Shown: positions 19,174-29,791, counted from the first letter of the stretch. The stretch is 40,379 bases of DNA from Deltaproteobacteria bacterium (GCA_028276365.1 JAPYWL010000008.1:1-40379); one strand, 5' to 3'. The notes: a model not told the origin generated them from the letters alone. Numbers and translations are program-made.

Positions 19174-19995
19174 TTAATTTTTCATTGAATTTAATTTTTC
19201 ATAAAGAGATTTTAAATCTTGTTCCAAATTATTAAGTTTTGTTATATTTTTATTTATATTTAAATCAATATCTACTAAAAAAACCCCTTCCTGTTTATTG
19301 TCTAATTTTAGTAAATATTCGGCTTTAGGGGAACATATAACAGATTGTCCAATAAAACTTAAACTTTCTCCTTGATTTTCTTCTTTTCCTATTCTATTAG
19401 CGGTTATAGTATATAATTTATTTTCTAAAGCTCTAATAGGCATAGCTAAAGGACAATAAGGTAATACTAAATTAGAAGGATGGGCTATAATATTTGCCCC
19501 TTTTAACATTAAATTCCTTGAGATTTCCGGAAAATACCAATCAAAACAAATCATAACCCCTAACTTTACTAAATATTCTTTGTTTTTATCATCTTTAAAA
19601 ACTATATCAAATACTTCTAATTTATTTCCAGCTTCAAAAATTAGTTTTTCTTTATAAAACAAGTTAATTTTTCTATATTTTCCTATATACCCATAAGGAC
19701 CAACAATTATTGCAGAATTATAAAAATTATTTCCTTCTACTTCAATTAATCCACTTACTAATACTAAATTGTTCTTTTTAGCAATTTCTATCAAAAGATT
19801 ACTAAATTCTCCAGTAGGTATTTCTTCTGCTAACTCTTTTATTTCAGACTTATCTAAAAATAAATACCCTGTATTAGCGAGTTCAGGCAAAACTATTAGT
19901 GCATTTCTTACATCTTTAAGGTAATCTTTTATAATTTTATAGTTAAGTTCTTTATTTTTAAATTTTGGATAAAATTGTAAAACCCCTACTTTCAT
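19174..19995 (-). CDS. Carbon-nitrogen hydrolase (nitrilase superfamily)
   Basis: LIVLPELANTGY, GKYRKINLFYKEK, GVMICFDWYFPEISRNLMLKGANIIAHPSNL (Glu-Lys-Cys triad). Confidence 0.92.
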   Translation of the reverse strand: MKVGVLQFYPKFKNKELNYKIIKDYLKDVRNALIVLPELANTGYLFLDKSEIKELAEEIPTGEFSNLLIEIAKKNNLVLVSGLIEVEGNNFYNSAIIVGPYGYIGKYRKINLFYKEKLIFEAGNKLEVFDIVFKDDKNKEYLVKLGVMICFDWYFPEISRNLMLKGANIIAHPSNLVLPYCPLAMPIRALENKLYTITANRIGKEENQGESLSFIGQSVICSPKAEYLLKLDNKQEGVFLVDIDLNINKNITKLNNLEQDLKSLYEKLNSMKN

Positions 19996-20019
19996 AATAC
20001 TTTCTTATTTTATTTATAC

Positions 20020-21672
20020 TTAATAATAATTAATTACTAAAATAAAATGTAGCAAAATGCTATTATCCTTATTATAAGCTTCTTTTATTTCTTGCTTTTC
20101 TATTTGGATCTTTATATTTAAAATATTAGCTATTTCTTTAATAATAAGTAACCCTAATTTACCCTTAGATAAGTATAAATCATTATTAGCTTTAATTATT
20201 TCGCTTATAATATTATAATTCTGTAGAGATGTTAAATTCCCTATTTTAATTAAAAGTTCATTTTCATTAAAACTTAAATCTAAAAGTACTTTTTTATTAA
20301 GAGAATATTTATAGGCATTATCAAGTAAATTAGAAAGTAATTGTTTAAATAATTCTAAATCAATTAGTATATTCTTATTTTTTAATTCTTGGTTATTTTC
20401 TATATTTTCAAAAATAGCTTCGTTATTAAAATCTATATTTTCTGAATATTCTAAGAAATTTACAAAGTCATTAACGAAATTAACAAAATCAATTAATTTT
20501 ATTACTTCCATTTTAGCTATTTTTTTTCCTAACTTTATTCTACTATAATCTAAATACCTATGAATCATGTAGTTTATTCTATCTAATTCCAAAAGTATAG
20601 AATTAATTTTATTTTTTATATCGTTTTCAAGATTTTTAGTAAGCAGAAATTGTAAGTTAGCTTTAATGGAAGCAATAGGAGTCCTTAAATCGTGAGATAC
20701 CATAGCTAAAGCTTTATCCTTTAATTCATTTAAATTATAAAAATCAGTTATATCGATAAAAATCCCTATCCTATTTAAATTATTTTCAAATACTACCATC
20801 TTAAAATATGATTTATCATACTTAATTATTTTATCATTATTTAATTCTATATCAGTTAAATTTTTTAAGAAAAACTCCTTTAAATCTTGATTTAAAGGTT
20901 TATTTAAATAAATAATTTTATCATAACTATCTACTATAATAACAAAGAATGGAACATTATTAAAAATTTCTTCTAAAATCTTTTTATTTTGCTCAATCTC
21001 ATTAATATATTTAACTAAATACTCTTTCATTAACTTTATTTTAATAAATATATCTTTTAGTTCATCATTATATTTATAATCTATATTGTAATCAAATTTT
21101 CCTAAGGAAACATTAAAAACAAATTCCTTTATAATATTGATTCTTTTCTCAATTAGATTAAATATTAGAATAGATAATAAATAAGAAAAAGGGAAGCTAA
21201 GTAAAATAATAAAGATAGCCATATAAATTAAATCTTTTCTTATTTCTTTAATAAAATTAAGATTCATTTCAATAGCAAGCATATAATTGTTAAACGGTAA
21301 AAAATAGGTTAATATATAATCTTGAAAAACTAATTTTTCTTGGTTAAATGTAATTGATTTTAAGAAATTATAATCTACATTAAAAAAAACAGGATAATAG
21401 ATTATAATTCTATAATCTTTGTCATACACAATAAAATATGTATACTCAGGTAAATTAGAAAATAAATAAATTAAATAATTTTTATCTATATTTTCTAAAT
21501 TTTGACCTGTGTTGTTTTTTAAAACATCTAAAATATTGTTAGCTATGTATTTTATTTCTTTTTTTTTGCTTTCAACAAAATAGAAATCCCAGAATTTCAC
21601 TACAAAAAAATTATTCAAAATTAAAAAAATGATTACTAACAGCGCTATATAAAATGATACTATTTTTTTCAT
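20020..21672 (-). CDS. Membrane sensor histidine kinase
   Basis: Two TM segments, HAMP-like region, PAS-like segment, H-box ALAMVSHDLRTPIASIKANLQFL, N-box LLDNAYKYS. Confidence 0.87.
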   Translation of the reverse strand: MKKIVSFYIALLVIIFLILNNFFVVKFWDFYFVESKKKEIKYIANNILDVLKNNTGQNLENIDKNYLIYLFSNLPEYTYFIVYDKDYRIIIYYPVFFNVDYNFLKSITFNQEKLVFQDYILTYFLPFNNYMLAIEMNLNFIKEIRKDLIYMAIFIILLSFPFSYLLSILIFNLIEKRINIIKEFVFNVSLGKFDYNIDYKYNDELKDIFIKIKLMKEYLVKYINEIEQNKKILEEIFNNVPFFVIIVDSYDKIIYLNKPLNQDLKEFFLKNLTDIELNNDKIIKYDKSYFKMVVFENNLNRIGIFIDITDFYNLNELKDKALAMVSHDLRTPIASIKANLQFLLTKNLENDIKNKINSILLELDRINYMIHRYLDYSRIKLGKKIAKMEVIKLIDFVNFVNDFVNFLEYSENIDFNNEAIFENIENNQELKNKNILIDLELFKQLLSNLLDNAYKYSLNKKVLLDLSFNENELLIKIGNLTSLQNYNIISEIIKANNDLYLSKGKLGLLIIKEIANILNIKIQIEKQEIKEAYNKDNSILLHFILVINYY

Positions 21673-21698
21673 TTAGCCTTTTTATATAAAAATCTTTT

Positions 21699-22184
21699 TT
21701 ATCTTACTAAATAAAGTAATTTAAATACCATATACTCCTTAGCATTAAGATTTTTATAATTAATAAAGTCATCTTTTAATTTAGAAATTATTTTTAATTG
21801 TGTACTTTGGGGAATAAATTTTTTATTTGATTTTAGATCGCTAATTTCAAGATATAAATAAGAAATAAAAGCTAAGGGATAAAAATAACTATAAATTAAA
21901 ATTTCACTATTCCAAGAACTTGTTATAAAATATGAAGATAAGCTTTTAGGTAAATAATCTCTATAAGGATCAGTAAAAAGATCTAATAAGCTATTAGGTA
22001 GAATATTTTTATCTAAATAATATCTATAGCAAGCTAACATAATATACCTTTTATTTGATATAAATACAGCTACTTTAGCATCTTCTTGTAATTTTGAATA
22101 ATAATAATAAGCCATTAAAATTAAAATTAATACAATTATGAAGCTTATCATTACTTCTAAAACGCTATATCCCTTTTTTTTCAT
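21699..22184 (-). CDS. Prepilin-type N-terminal methylation protein (pseudopilin)
   Basis: MKKKGYSVLEVMISFIIVLILILMAYYYY. Confidence 0.82.
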   Translation of the reverse strand: MKKKGYSVLEVMISFIIVLILILMAYYYYSKLQEDAKVAVFISNKRYIMLACYRYYLDKNILPNSLLDLFTDPYRDYLPKSLSSYFITSSWNSEILIYSYFYPLAFISYLYLEISDLKSNKKFIPQSTQLKIISKLKDDFINYKNLNAKEYMVFKLLYLVR

Positions 22185-22207
22185 TAATTTTAATTTTATT
22201 AAAATAC

Positions 22208-22498
22208 TTAGTATATTTCAAAATAGAAATATCCTATATTTTCAAACTCTTTTGAATTTATTTCTTTATCTTCAAGGATTTCAATTTTAGAAACCTTAGC
22301 TAAAGAAGGACCTACTTTTATATCTTCAATTAAATAATTTATATTATCGTTATCTCCAATTAGTAGTGCTTCAACAGTAGAATCTGGTAGATTTTTAGCG
22401 TACCCAAAAACCTTGAAAACATCTGCTTTCCTTTTTATAAAATATCTCATACCTACACCCTGAACTTTACCATATATCTTTAGTTTTACATATCTCAT
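22208..22498 (-). CDS. acyP: Acylphosphatase
   Basis: LKIYGKVQGVGMRYFIKRKADVFKVFGYAKNLPDSTVEALLIGD. Confidence 0.95.
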   Translation of the reverse strand: MRYVKLKIYGKVQGVGMRYFIKRKADVFKVFGYAKNLPDSTVEALLIGDNDNINYLIEDIKVGPSLAKVSKIEILEDKEINSKEFENIGYFYFEIY

Positions 22499-22528
22499 AT
22501 TTTTCTCACCTTTTTATTATCTATATAT

Positions 22529-23896
22529 CTATATCTTTAAAAATAAAAATATCTTATTAACAATAAATAATACAATAAAAGCAATAAATAAGGGTAAGAA
22601 AGTAGCAATTGAAGTCCATTTAATAGAATTAGTTTCTTTATAAATAGTTAATATAGTAGTGGAACATGGATTATGTAGTATAGAAAATAAAATAACTAAA
22701 ATAGCTGTTTTAAAATTCCAACCATTAGCTATAAAAATCTCATAGATGCTTTTAATGTTATCTAATTCATTAAAAGTTAAATTAGAAGTATATAACATAA
22801 TTAAAGAAGGGACTACTAATTCATTAGCCGGTAATGAGATAATGTAAGTTAGGATAATAACTCCATCTAAGCCAAATATTTTTCCAAAAGGATCAAAAAA
22901 CTTAATAAGGTAAGGAGTAATATGAAAGTAATTAATTAACCATACAATTCCACCAACAGGAGCAGCCATATATACTGCCCTTAATAAAACAAATATTGTT
23001 CTATCTATTATTGATAGTTTCAATATACTTAATATGTTAGGTTTCCTAAATGGAGGTAATTCAAGAATATAAAAGCTTAAAACATCTTTTAAAATAGTCT
23101 TAGATAGTCCAAAGGATAATATCATTGTAAAGATAAATCCGATTATAACTGCAAAAACTAAGGTAATAGCAGTAATTAAAGATCCTAATAAAGCATTTGA
23201 TTTATAAAATATAGGAGCAATAAATAAAGTGGATAGTAAAATAAGCAATGGCCATCTACCATTACACGGCATTAAATTATTCGTTATGATAGCTATTAAT
23301 CTCTCTTTAGGAGATTTTATTATTCTCGTAGATATAACACCAGCAGCGTTACATCCAAACCCCATAGCCATAGTTAATGCTTGATTCCCTGTAGATCCTA
23401 CTGCCTTAAATAAATTATCTAAATTATAAGCTATTCTTGGAAGTAATCCTAAATCTTCTAGTAAGGTAAAAAGTGGGAAAAATATTGCCATAGGTGGTAA
23501 CATCACACTAACAACCGAACTTAATCCTTTATAAACTCCATCTATTAAAAAACTTATAAAAACATCATTAAACTTAAGAAATTTTAATATGCTTCTTAAA
23601 ATATTTTCTATATACAAAAAAACAGAAGCTAATATATCACTAATATAATTAGCTCCTATTATTGTTATCCATAAAACTAAAGTTAATAATAAAACGATAG
23701 TTATAAGCCCCCCCAATTTTGAAGTTAAAAACTTATCTAATATTTCTTCTATTTTATTCCATTTACTTTCTCTATATTGGATAACATCTTTTACAATTTC
23801 ATTTATATTACTATATATATTCTCTATTATTTGATCATTAATGGAATTATTATATTCTATTCTTTTTGAATCTATTTTTTTTAAAAACTCATCCAT
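22529..23896 (-). CDS. FeoB-like / nucleoside-recognition (Gate) membrane protein lacking the G-protein domain
   Basis: AMGFGCNAAGVISTRIIKSPKERLIAIITNNLMPCNGRWPLLI corresponds to FeoB GxGCNVP...MPCxAR; no P-loop in the N-terminal ~75 aa. Confidence 0.82.
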   Translation of the reverse strand: MDEFLKKIDSKRIEYNNSINDQIIENIYSNINEIVKDVIQYRESKWNKIEEILDKFLTSKLGGLITIVLLLTLVLWITIIGANYISDILASVFLYIENILRSILKFLKFNDVFISFLIDGVYKGLSSVVSVMLPPMAIFFPLFTLLEDLGLLPRIAYNLDNLFKAVGSTGNQALTMAMGFGCNAAGVISTRIIKSPKERLIAIITNNLMPCNGRWPLLILLSTLFIAPIFYKSNALLGSLITAITLVFAVIIGFIFTMILSFGLSKTILKDVLSFYILELPPFRKPNILSILKLSIIDRTIFVLLRAVYMAAPVGGIVWLINYFHITPYLIKFFDPFGKIFGLDGVIILTYIISLPANELVVPSLIMLYTSNLTFNELDNIKSIYEIFIANGWNFKTAILVILFSILHNPCSTTILTIYKETNSIKWTSIATFLPLFIAFIVLFIVNKIFLFLKI

Positions 23897-24067
23897 TTAG
23901 AAATGCTCCTTTAATTATAGTTAATCTCTATTATAATTTTAGGTTTTATTAATTTAAACCCTTTATAAAAAATTAAAAAAGTATTTCTAATTAATTTGAA
24001 AAGGTAAATAAAATAAATTATAGAATTTTTAAATAAAATTGAAATTGAAGAATAGGTAGGTGATAGA

Positions 24068-26173
24068 ATGTCCTTAGAATTAATAGCAAAATTAATGCCA
24101 TTACTTCCATTATTTGCATTCTTTATAGTAGCTTTATTAGTTTTTCTATTTGAAAAAGCTAAATATTCTATGGATGAATTAAAAGAGTTCTCTTTTTATA
24201 CTGAAAAACCTAAAAATAAGCTTCCTAAGGAAATTTATTCAAGTATTACAATTTTTGCTATTCTTATCTCTTTTGTATTTACTGTTATTTTAGCTTTTAA
24301 CTTGTTAAATAAAGAGTTTCAGGTATTTAACTTATTTAGTTGGGTTATTCTTGAAAATTATACAATAAATATTGGTTTTCTTTATGATAATCTCAGTTTA
24401 TGGGTAAGTTTAATGGTAACTTTTGTAGTATTAATGATACAAATATATTCTACTGGATATATGGAAAATGATAGGGACTATCCAAGGTTTTTTGCTTATT
24501 TAAGTTTATTTACTTCAGGTATGCTTATAACCGTTTTAGCTTCTTCACTAATTACTTTGATAATAGGATGGGAAATTATGGGATTATGTTCTTATTTATT
24601 AATAGGTTATTGGTATCATAAGGATAGTGCTTCTTTTGCTGCTAAAAAAGCTTTCATTATCACAAGATTAGGAGACTTAGGTTTCTTATTAGCTTTATTT
24701 ATATTAATTTCAAATGGAATTAGTTTAGATATAATCCAGTTGAATAATATGGAAGTAGTAAAAACATTATCTATATTAGTACCAATAGGATTAATGATAG
24801 CGGCTTTTGGTAAGAGTGCTCAAGTACCATTACATGTATGGTTACCTGATGCTATGGAAGGCCCTACTCCTGTTTCTGCTTTGATACATGCTGCAACTAT
24901 GGTAGCAGCTGGAGTATATTTAATAGCTAGACTATATCCAATGTTTTATAACCTAAATATATTGGGTATTAAGATGGTTTATATAGTAGGATTTATAGGA
25001 GCAATTTCTGCATTTTTAGCAGCTACTATGGGAATTGTTAATAGAGATATAAAGAGAGTATTGGCTTATTCAACTATGAGTCAATTAGGGTATATGTTTG
25101 CAGCCTTAAGTGCTGGGGTATATGGTGTTATAGCTGCTATATTCCATTTGATTACTCACGGATTCTTTAAAGCTCTTTTATTCTTATCTGCTGGAAGTGT
25201 TATAACAGCTATTGAAAAAGCTCATCATAAAATTACTCATGAACATCATAATAACAATGATAATGAACATAGTAATGAATATAATAATGAACATAATAAA
25301 CATCATCATATAGATCCTAATGATATATGGATTATGGGAAATCTTAAAGAATCTATGAAAATAACGTTTATAACATTTACTATTGGATTTTTAGCTTTAG
25401 CTGGATTATTTCCATTAAGTGGTTTCTTCTCTAAGGATGAAATTTTAAATGTATTAATTTCTAATAATTATATTTTCTTTTTTGTTTTTACGTTTATAAC
25501 GGTATTATTAACATCTTTTTATATGTCAAGAATATGGATAGTAGCTTTTTTAAAAAAAATAACTAAAAATGAGCATGAACAAGTAAATACTCTAAACTAT
25601 GAATCAGTTCAAGAAATTCACAAAAATATTAAAGAATCACCTTTAAATATGACTATTCCTTTAATAATATTGGCTGTATTTTCAGTAATATTAGGAATAA
25701 TTAATTTACCATTTGATTTTATTGTTAATAAGCACTTATTTGCTGATTCTATAAAAGAAGTGTTTAAAGATTTTAATTTCACAGAAAAAGAATTACATTT
25801 TAATATAGGTTTAGTTGTATCTTCTACATTATTACTTTTTATAGGATTGATTTTAGCTTATGTTATATATTATCCTCAAAGGAATAGGATTATACCTAAT
25901 TTATTTACTGGAATATATAGGATTTTGGTAAATAGATATTATTTTGACGATTTTTATCACTTAGTTAGTAGATATGTAATAAGGAGTTTTAGTAATTTAT
26001 TAAACTATATTGATAATTTAATAGTAGATGGTGCAGTAAATAAAATAGCAAATTATTTTTATAAAGGTTCTGTTATATCTAATACTGTTTTTAATGGCTT
26101 GTTCTATAATTATTACGTTTGGATAACAATAGGGTTAAGTTTAAGTATATTGGTTGTTTTATTTACTAAATAA
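24068..26173 (+). CDS. NuoL/ND5/MrpA-family proton-translocating subunit
   Basis: GWEIMGLCSYLLIGYWY, QVPLHVWLPDAMEGPTPVSALIHAATMVAAGVYLI, LAYSTMSQLGYM, GLFPLSGFFSKDEIL. Confidence 0.95.
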   Translation: MSLELIAKLMPLLPLFAFFIVALLVFLFEKAKYSMDELKEFSFYTEKPKNKLPKEIYSSITIFAILISFVFTVILAFNLLNKEFQVFNLFSWVILENYTINIGFLYDNLSLWVSLMVTFVVLMIQIYSTGYMENDRDYPRFFAYLSLFTSGMLITVLASSLITLIIGWEIMGLCSYLLIGYWYHKDSASFAAKKAFIITRLGDLGFLLALFILISNGISLDIIQLNNMEVVKTLSILVPIGLMIAAFGKSAQVPLHVWLPDAMEGPTPVSALIHAATMVAAGVYLIARLYPMFYNLNILGIKMVYIVGFIGAISAFLAATMGIVNRDIKRVLAYSTMSQLGYMFAALSAGVYGVIAAIFHLITHGFFKALLFLSAGSVITAIEKAHHKITHEHHNNNDNEHSNEYNNEHNKHHHIDPNDIWIMGNLKESMKITFITFTIGFLALAGLFPLSGFFSKDEILNVLISNNYIFFFVFTFITVLLTSFYMSRIWIVAFLKKITKNEHEQVNTLNYESVQEIHKNIKESPLNMTIPLIILAVFSVILGIINLPFDFIVNKHLFADSIKEVFKDFNFTEKELHFNIGLVVSSTLLLFIGLILAYVIYYPQRNRIIPNLFTGIYRILVNRYYFDDFYHLVSRYVIRSFSNLLNYIDNLIVDGAVNKIANYFYKGSVISNTVFNGLFYNYYVWITIGLSLSILVVLFTK

Positions 26174-26522
26174 AATTTACTAAATAAAAGTAGAAGTAAA
26201 TAATTCTTTTGGCTTTTTTGTTGTTAAAGCTTGACTTTTTTTAATTTAAATCCAAAGTTTTATTTATTTATTATTCTTAAATTGTTAGAAATACTGATAA
26301 GAAAGATGTTAGATCTAAATGAAAATAATATTTACAAATAGGTATGCAACCATTTATAATTAATTATTTAATAGAGATGTATGAAGGAAGTTGATTCGAA
26401 ATGATATAAAAAAACACTTTATGCTTTATTATAACCCTTTTAAGTAAAATTTAAAAGTAATTTTTAGCTAAAAACTTAATGACTAAAAAATTTAGTATCA
26501 GATTATTATTAAAGATTATTTT

Positions 26523-28628
26523 TTAGAAGGTTTGACCAATACCTACTGCTAATTTAGTTTTTTCGTTAGATATAGCATAATCTACTCTTATTAATCCAAA
26601 TTGAGGAACAACAAATCTAAGGCCTACTCCATAATCTAAGCCTAATTTACTTAAGTCAATTGATTCATTAGGTTGAAATGCTTTTCCTATATCAATGAAA
26701 GTGGCTCCATAAAGGTTTTCTATTTTTTTTGAAACTGGAAATCTGTATTCTAAGTTAAGTAATATTGCTTTAGATCCTATAAATCTATTGAAATCGTAGC
26801 CTCTTAAAGTATCAGATCCACCTAAGGTATATTGATAAACGAATGGGATTTTATCAGTAGCTAATCCCATAAAAAATCTTGTTGCAAAAACTTTCTCATT
26901 CTTTAAATTAAAGTATTTCCTAAATTCAATACTTATTTTGGAAAAACTATCTAAATTCCCACTGTTTTTTAAAAAAGCTGATGTATCAACTGAATAAAAG
27001 ATACCTCTAGTAGGATAAAATTCGTCATCTCTTGTATCTTTTGAAATATTTAATCCTGTAAATGAGTAAGATCCTTTAGAAGGATTTATAACGTAAGGGT
27101 AAGTTTCATCTGGGGTGGGAGAAACCTTAAAAGTAGAAGTACCTAAGGAAAAAGAGTAAATCATATCTTTGCTTATTAATCTTTTTCCAAATGAAAAGGA
27201 TATTGAACTTCTAAAATCTTTATATAATCCAATAGTTAAGGGATTATTAGATACTATAGCTCTTTGTTTAAACAGTTCGGTAAAGTAAGTGGAAAATGAA
27301 TAAAAGTAATCATTTTTTAGAGAAAATGGATCTGAAAATGAGAAGGATAAGCTATTAATTAAATTTCCTCTTTCCCAATTTAAATATACTTGTTGCCCTT
27401 TACCTTTGTAATTTAATTGAGATAAAGAAATATTACCAGCAATACCTCCTCTGTTACTACCAGGTAATCCCCCAAAACCAGCTCCTACTACTAATTGTCC
27501 AGTTTGTTGTTCTTCTACTTTTACTATCATTATAACATTACCAGCTTTAGAACCCCCTTTAAAATCTATATCAGCGTTTTTAAATAATCCTCCTAATTGT
27601 AATTTCCTTAAACCTTTTCTTAGTTTATATATATTTATTACTTTTCCTTTTTCTAAGTTGAAATGTTTTTCTATAACATAGTTTTTGGTTTTAGTATTTC
27701 CTTGGACTTCAATGTCTTCTAAAACAGCTTCATAAATTTCTAAAACTATTGTATCTTCTTGTATATCAGATCTGATATCGGCTAATAAGTATCCATTATC
27801 TTGGTAAAAATCATATATATTTTTTAAGGATTTTTCTAATTCATCTTTAATAAGTGGCTCATTTAGTTTTATTGTAATTAATTTTAATAAGTCTTTTTCT
27901 TTAAATAGTGTATTTCCTTTTATTTCTATTTTTTTAGGATATATAGCTTCTTTTATAAAGAATATTATTTTCCCATCTGAAGTAATTTCTAAATCTTGAA
28001 CATGATTGGGAACACCTATGTATCCCTTTTTATTGTATTCTTCGTTTATAATTTCTATATCTTGTTTTATTATATTGTAATTAAGTATTTTACCAGGTCT
28101 TGTATTAATTAATTCTATTAAATCTAAACTGCTTAGTATTCTATTACCTTTAAATTCTATTTTATTAACTAATGGGTTCTCTGTTATTAATAAGATAATA
28201 TTTACTTTATTATTAGGAACCTCTTCAAATTCTACGTTAATATCGCTAAAATATCCCATATCATAAAGTGATCTAATGTTATCTCTTAAATCTTCTATAT
28301 TAAATATATCTCCTTCTTTTATTTTTAAATTTTCTTTTATTATATCAGAAGAAATAAATTTATTACCTTTAATAATAATTTCATTAACGTAGATTTTTTT
28401 AGTAGTGTATAATTCTTTATCAACTTTCTCATTTAAATTATATATTTTATCTTGTGTATATAATTGAGATATTAAGGTTTTATATTTTAAAGGTAATTTT
28501 TTGGGTTTTTGTGCAAAAGAGTCTAAATTAGAAAGTAATACTAAAGCAAGAGCTAAAAATAAAACGATAATAAGTTTATTTCTAAAATTGTAAAAAAAAA
28601 TCATTTTATAGTTCCTCCCTTTATCCAT
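26523..28628 (-). CDS. bamA: Outer-membrane Omp85/BamA-family protein with POTRA repeats
   Basis: POTRA-like repeats (VNEIIIKGNKFISSDIIKENLKIKEGD..., VNKIEFKGNRILS...), surface-antigen domain, TLGGSDTLRGYDFNRF, terminal Phe; signal segment. Confidence 0.9.
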   Translation of the reverse strand: MDKGRNYKMIFFYNFRNKLIIVLFLALALVLLSNLDSFAQKPKKLPLKYKTLISQLYTQDKIYNLNEKVDKELYTTKKIYVNEIIIKGNKFISSDIIKENLKIKEGDIFNIEDLRDNIRSLYDMGYFSDINVEFEEVPNNKVNIILLITENPLVNKIEFKGNRILSSLDLIELINTRPGKILNYNIIKQDIEIINEEYNKKGYIGVPNHVQDLEITSDGKIIFFIKEAIYPKKIEIKGNTLFKEKDLLKLITIKLNEPLIKDELEKSLKNIYDFYQDNGYLLADIRSDIQEDTIVLEIYEAVLEDIEVQGNTKTKNYVIEKHFNLEKGKVINIYKLRKGLRKLQLGGLFKNADIDFKGGSKAGNVIMIVKVEEQQTGQLVVGAGFGGLPGSNRGGIAGNISLSQLNYKGKGQQVYLNWERGNLINSLSFSFSDPFSLKNDYFYSFSTYFTELFKQRAIVSNNPLTIGLYKDFRSSISFSFGKRLISKDMIYSFSLGTSTFKVSPTPDETYPYVINPSKGSYSFTGLNISKDTRDDEFYPTRGIFYSVDTSAFLKNSGNLDSFSKISIEFRKYFNLKNEKVFATRFFMGLATDKIPFVYQYTLGGSDTLRGYDFNRFIGSKAILLNLEYRFPVSKKIENLYGATFIDIGKAFQPNESIDLSKLGLDYGVGLRFVVPQFGLIRVDYAISNEKTKLAVGIGQTF

Positions 28629-28637
28629 AAAAATTAG

Positions 28638-28755
28638 CCTATTTCATATTAAAAGTTTTTTTTATTATGAAGGATTTTTTATTTTTTTACCTAATTATTA
28701 TATTGGAGTAAATATACATCCTTCCTTAGTTTAGCTTACCCCTAAGGGAATTGAA
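28638..28755 (-). repeat. Dispersed repeat, copy 2
   Basis: Reverse complement matches 3691-3806; contains the last codons and stop of the 28742-29791 gene. Confidence 0.88.
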
Positions 28756-29791
28756 AGTAGAATAAATTAGGGTAATTTAGTTTTTTTATATTTTTATCAA
28801 TATCTGATATATTTAAATTATCAAGAATTAGAGGCTTAGAAAAAGGTGTACCATGTAGATCTATATTTATTATTTTTCCATCAAAATGATAAAAAGGTTC
28901 ATTGGTTTTTGAGATTTTAGTATGCCCAACAATATAATGCTTAATTTTATTATTGATAAATATATCTTTTATTTGTTCAAATTCTGTAGGTTTAGTATAT
29001 TTTCCATTAAAAGCATCTATGCCCCATATTTTTCTTGACCATAAAAACTGATTGATTAAATATTCGTCAACATAATCTAAGTTTTCTATATTGTTAAAAT
29101 CGTTTAAAACTTTAGTTAATATTTCATTATCATCTGGAAAGGTATGAGAAAAAAAGATTAATTCATTTTCTAATTCTACTTTTAAGTATAAAATTAAATC
29201 TTTAAGAAAATTTAGATTTGTGATATTATCAATAAAAATTGAAATATTATCAAAAGAAGAAATTGTGTTTTTACCACCTTGGAAATACCAGTTTAAAAAA
29301 TTGAAATATTTTTCAGAGAAAAAAGTATCTGGAGATTCATAGATTGGTTTATATGGGTTTTCTGAAATCGTATTTATTAAATTATTTAATTCTTTTTCTT
29401 TATTTTGAACATCCTTGTTTTTAAGGTAATAACTAAATATGAAATCTAAGGCTTTAAACATCATGTCTTCATGATTTCCTACTAGAAAATAGAATCTATT
29501 TTTATACTCTGGGTGATTATAAATTATATTAATGGATTTTAGAATTTTAGCAGTACCTTTAATTAATTGATTTTTATTTAAATTTAGTGGATTTTCTAAT
29601 TCTTCTTCTCTCCAATCTACGTAATCCCCTATAAATACTATGATTTTATCTTCTAAATTTTTAAAATCTATTTTTAGGGATTGGTAATCTTCGGGATTAT
29701 TTTCTATTATTTTTAAAGTATCAGTTTCTTCTAATATTCTTTTAAATTTATAGAAATCCCCATGTAAATCTCCAATAGCAATAATTTTCAT
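28742..29791 (-). CDS. Calcineurin-like metallophosphoesterase (Ser/Thr phosphatase type)
   Basis: IAIGDLHGDFYKFKRIL, FIGDYVDWR, LVGNHEDM, HYIVGHTKI. Confidence 0.93.
   Translation of the reverse strand: MKIIAIGDLHGDFYKFKRILEETDTLKIIENNPEDYQSLKIDFKNLEDKIIVFIGDYVDWREEELENPLNLNKNQLIKGTAKILKSINIIYNHPEYKNRFYFLVGNHEDMMFKALDFIFSYYLKNKDVQNKEKELNNLINTISENPYKPIYESPDTFFSEKYFNFLNWYFQGGKNTISSFDNISIFIDNITNLNFLKDLILYLKVELENELIFFSHTFPDDNEILTKVLNDFNNIENLDYVDEYLINQFLWSRKIWGIDAFNGKYTKPTEFEQIKDIFINNKIKHYIVGHTKISKTNEPFYHFDGKIINIDLHGTPFSKPLILDNLNISDIDKNIKKLNYPNLFYFQFP

Noticed and set aside
26174-26522. Possible small genes in the nuoL-bamA interval
   Set aside because: Only very short frames (e.g. MQPFIINYLIEMYEGS); insufficient evidence.
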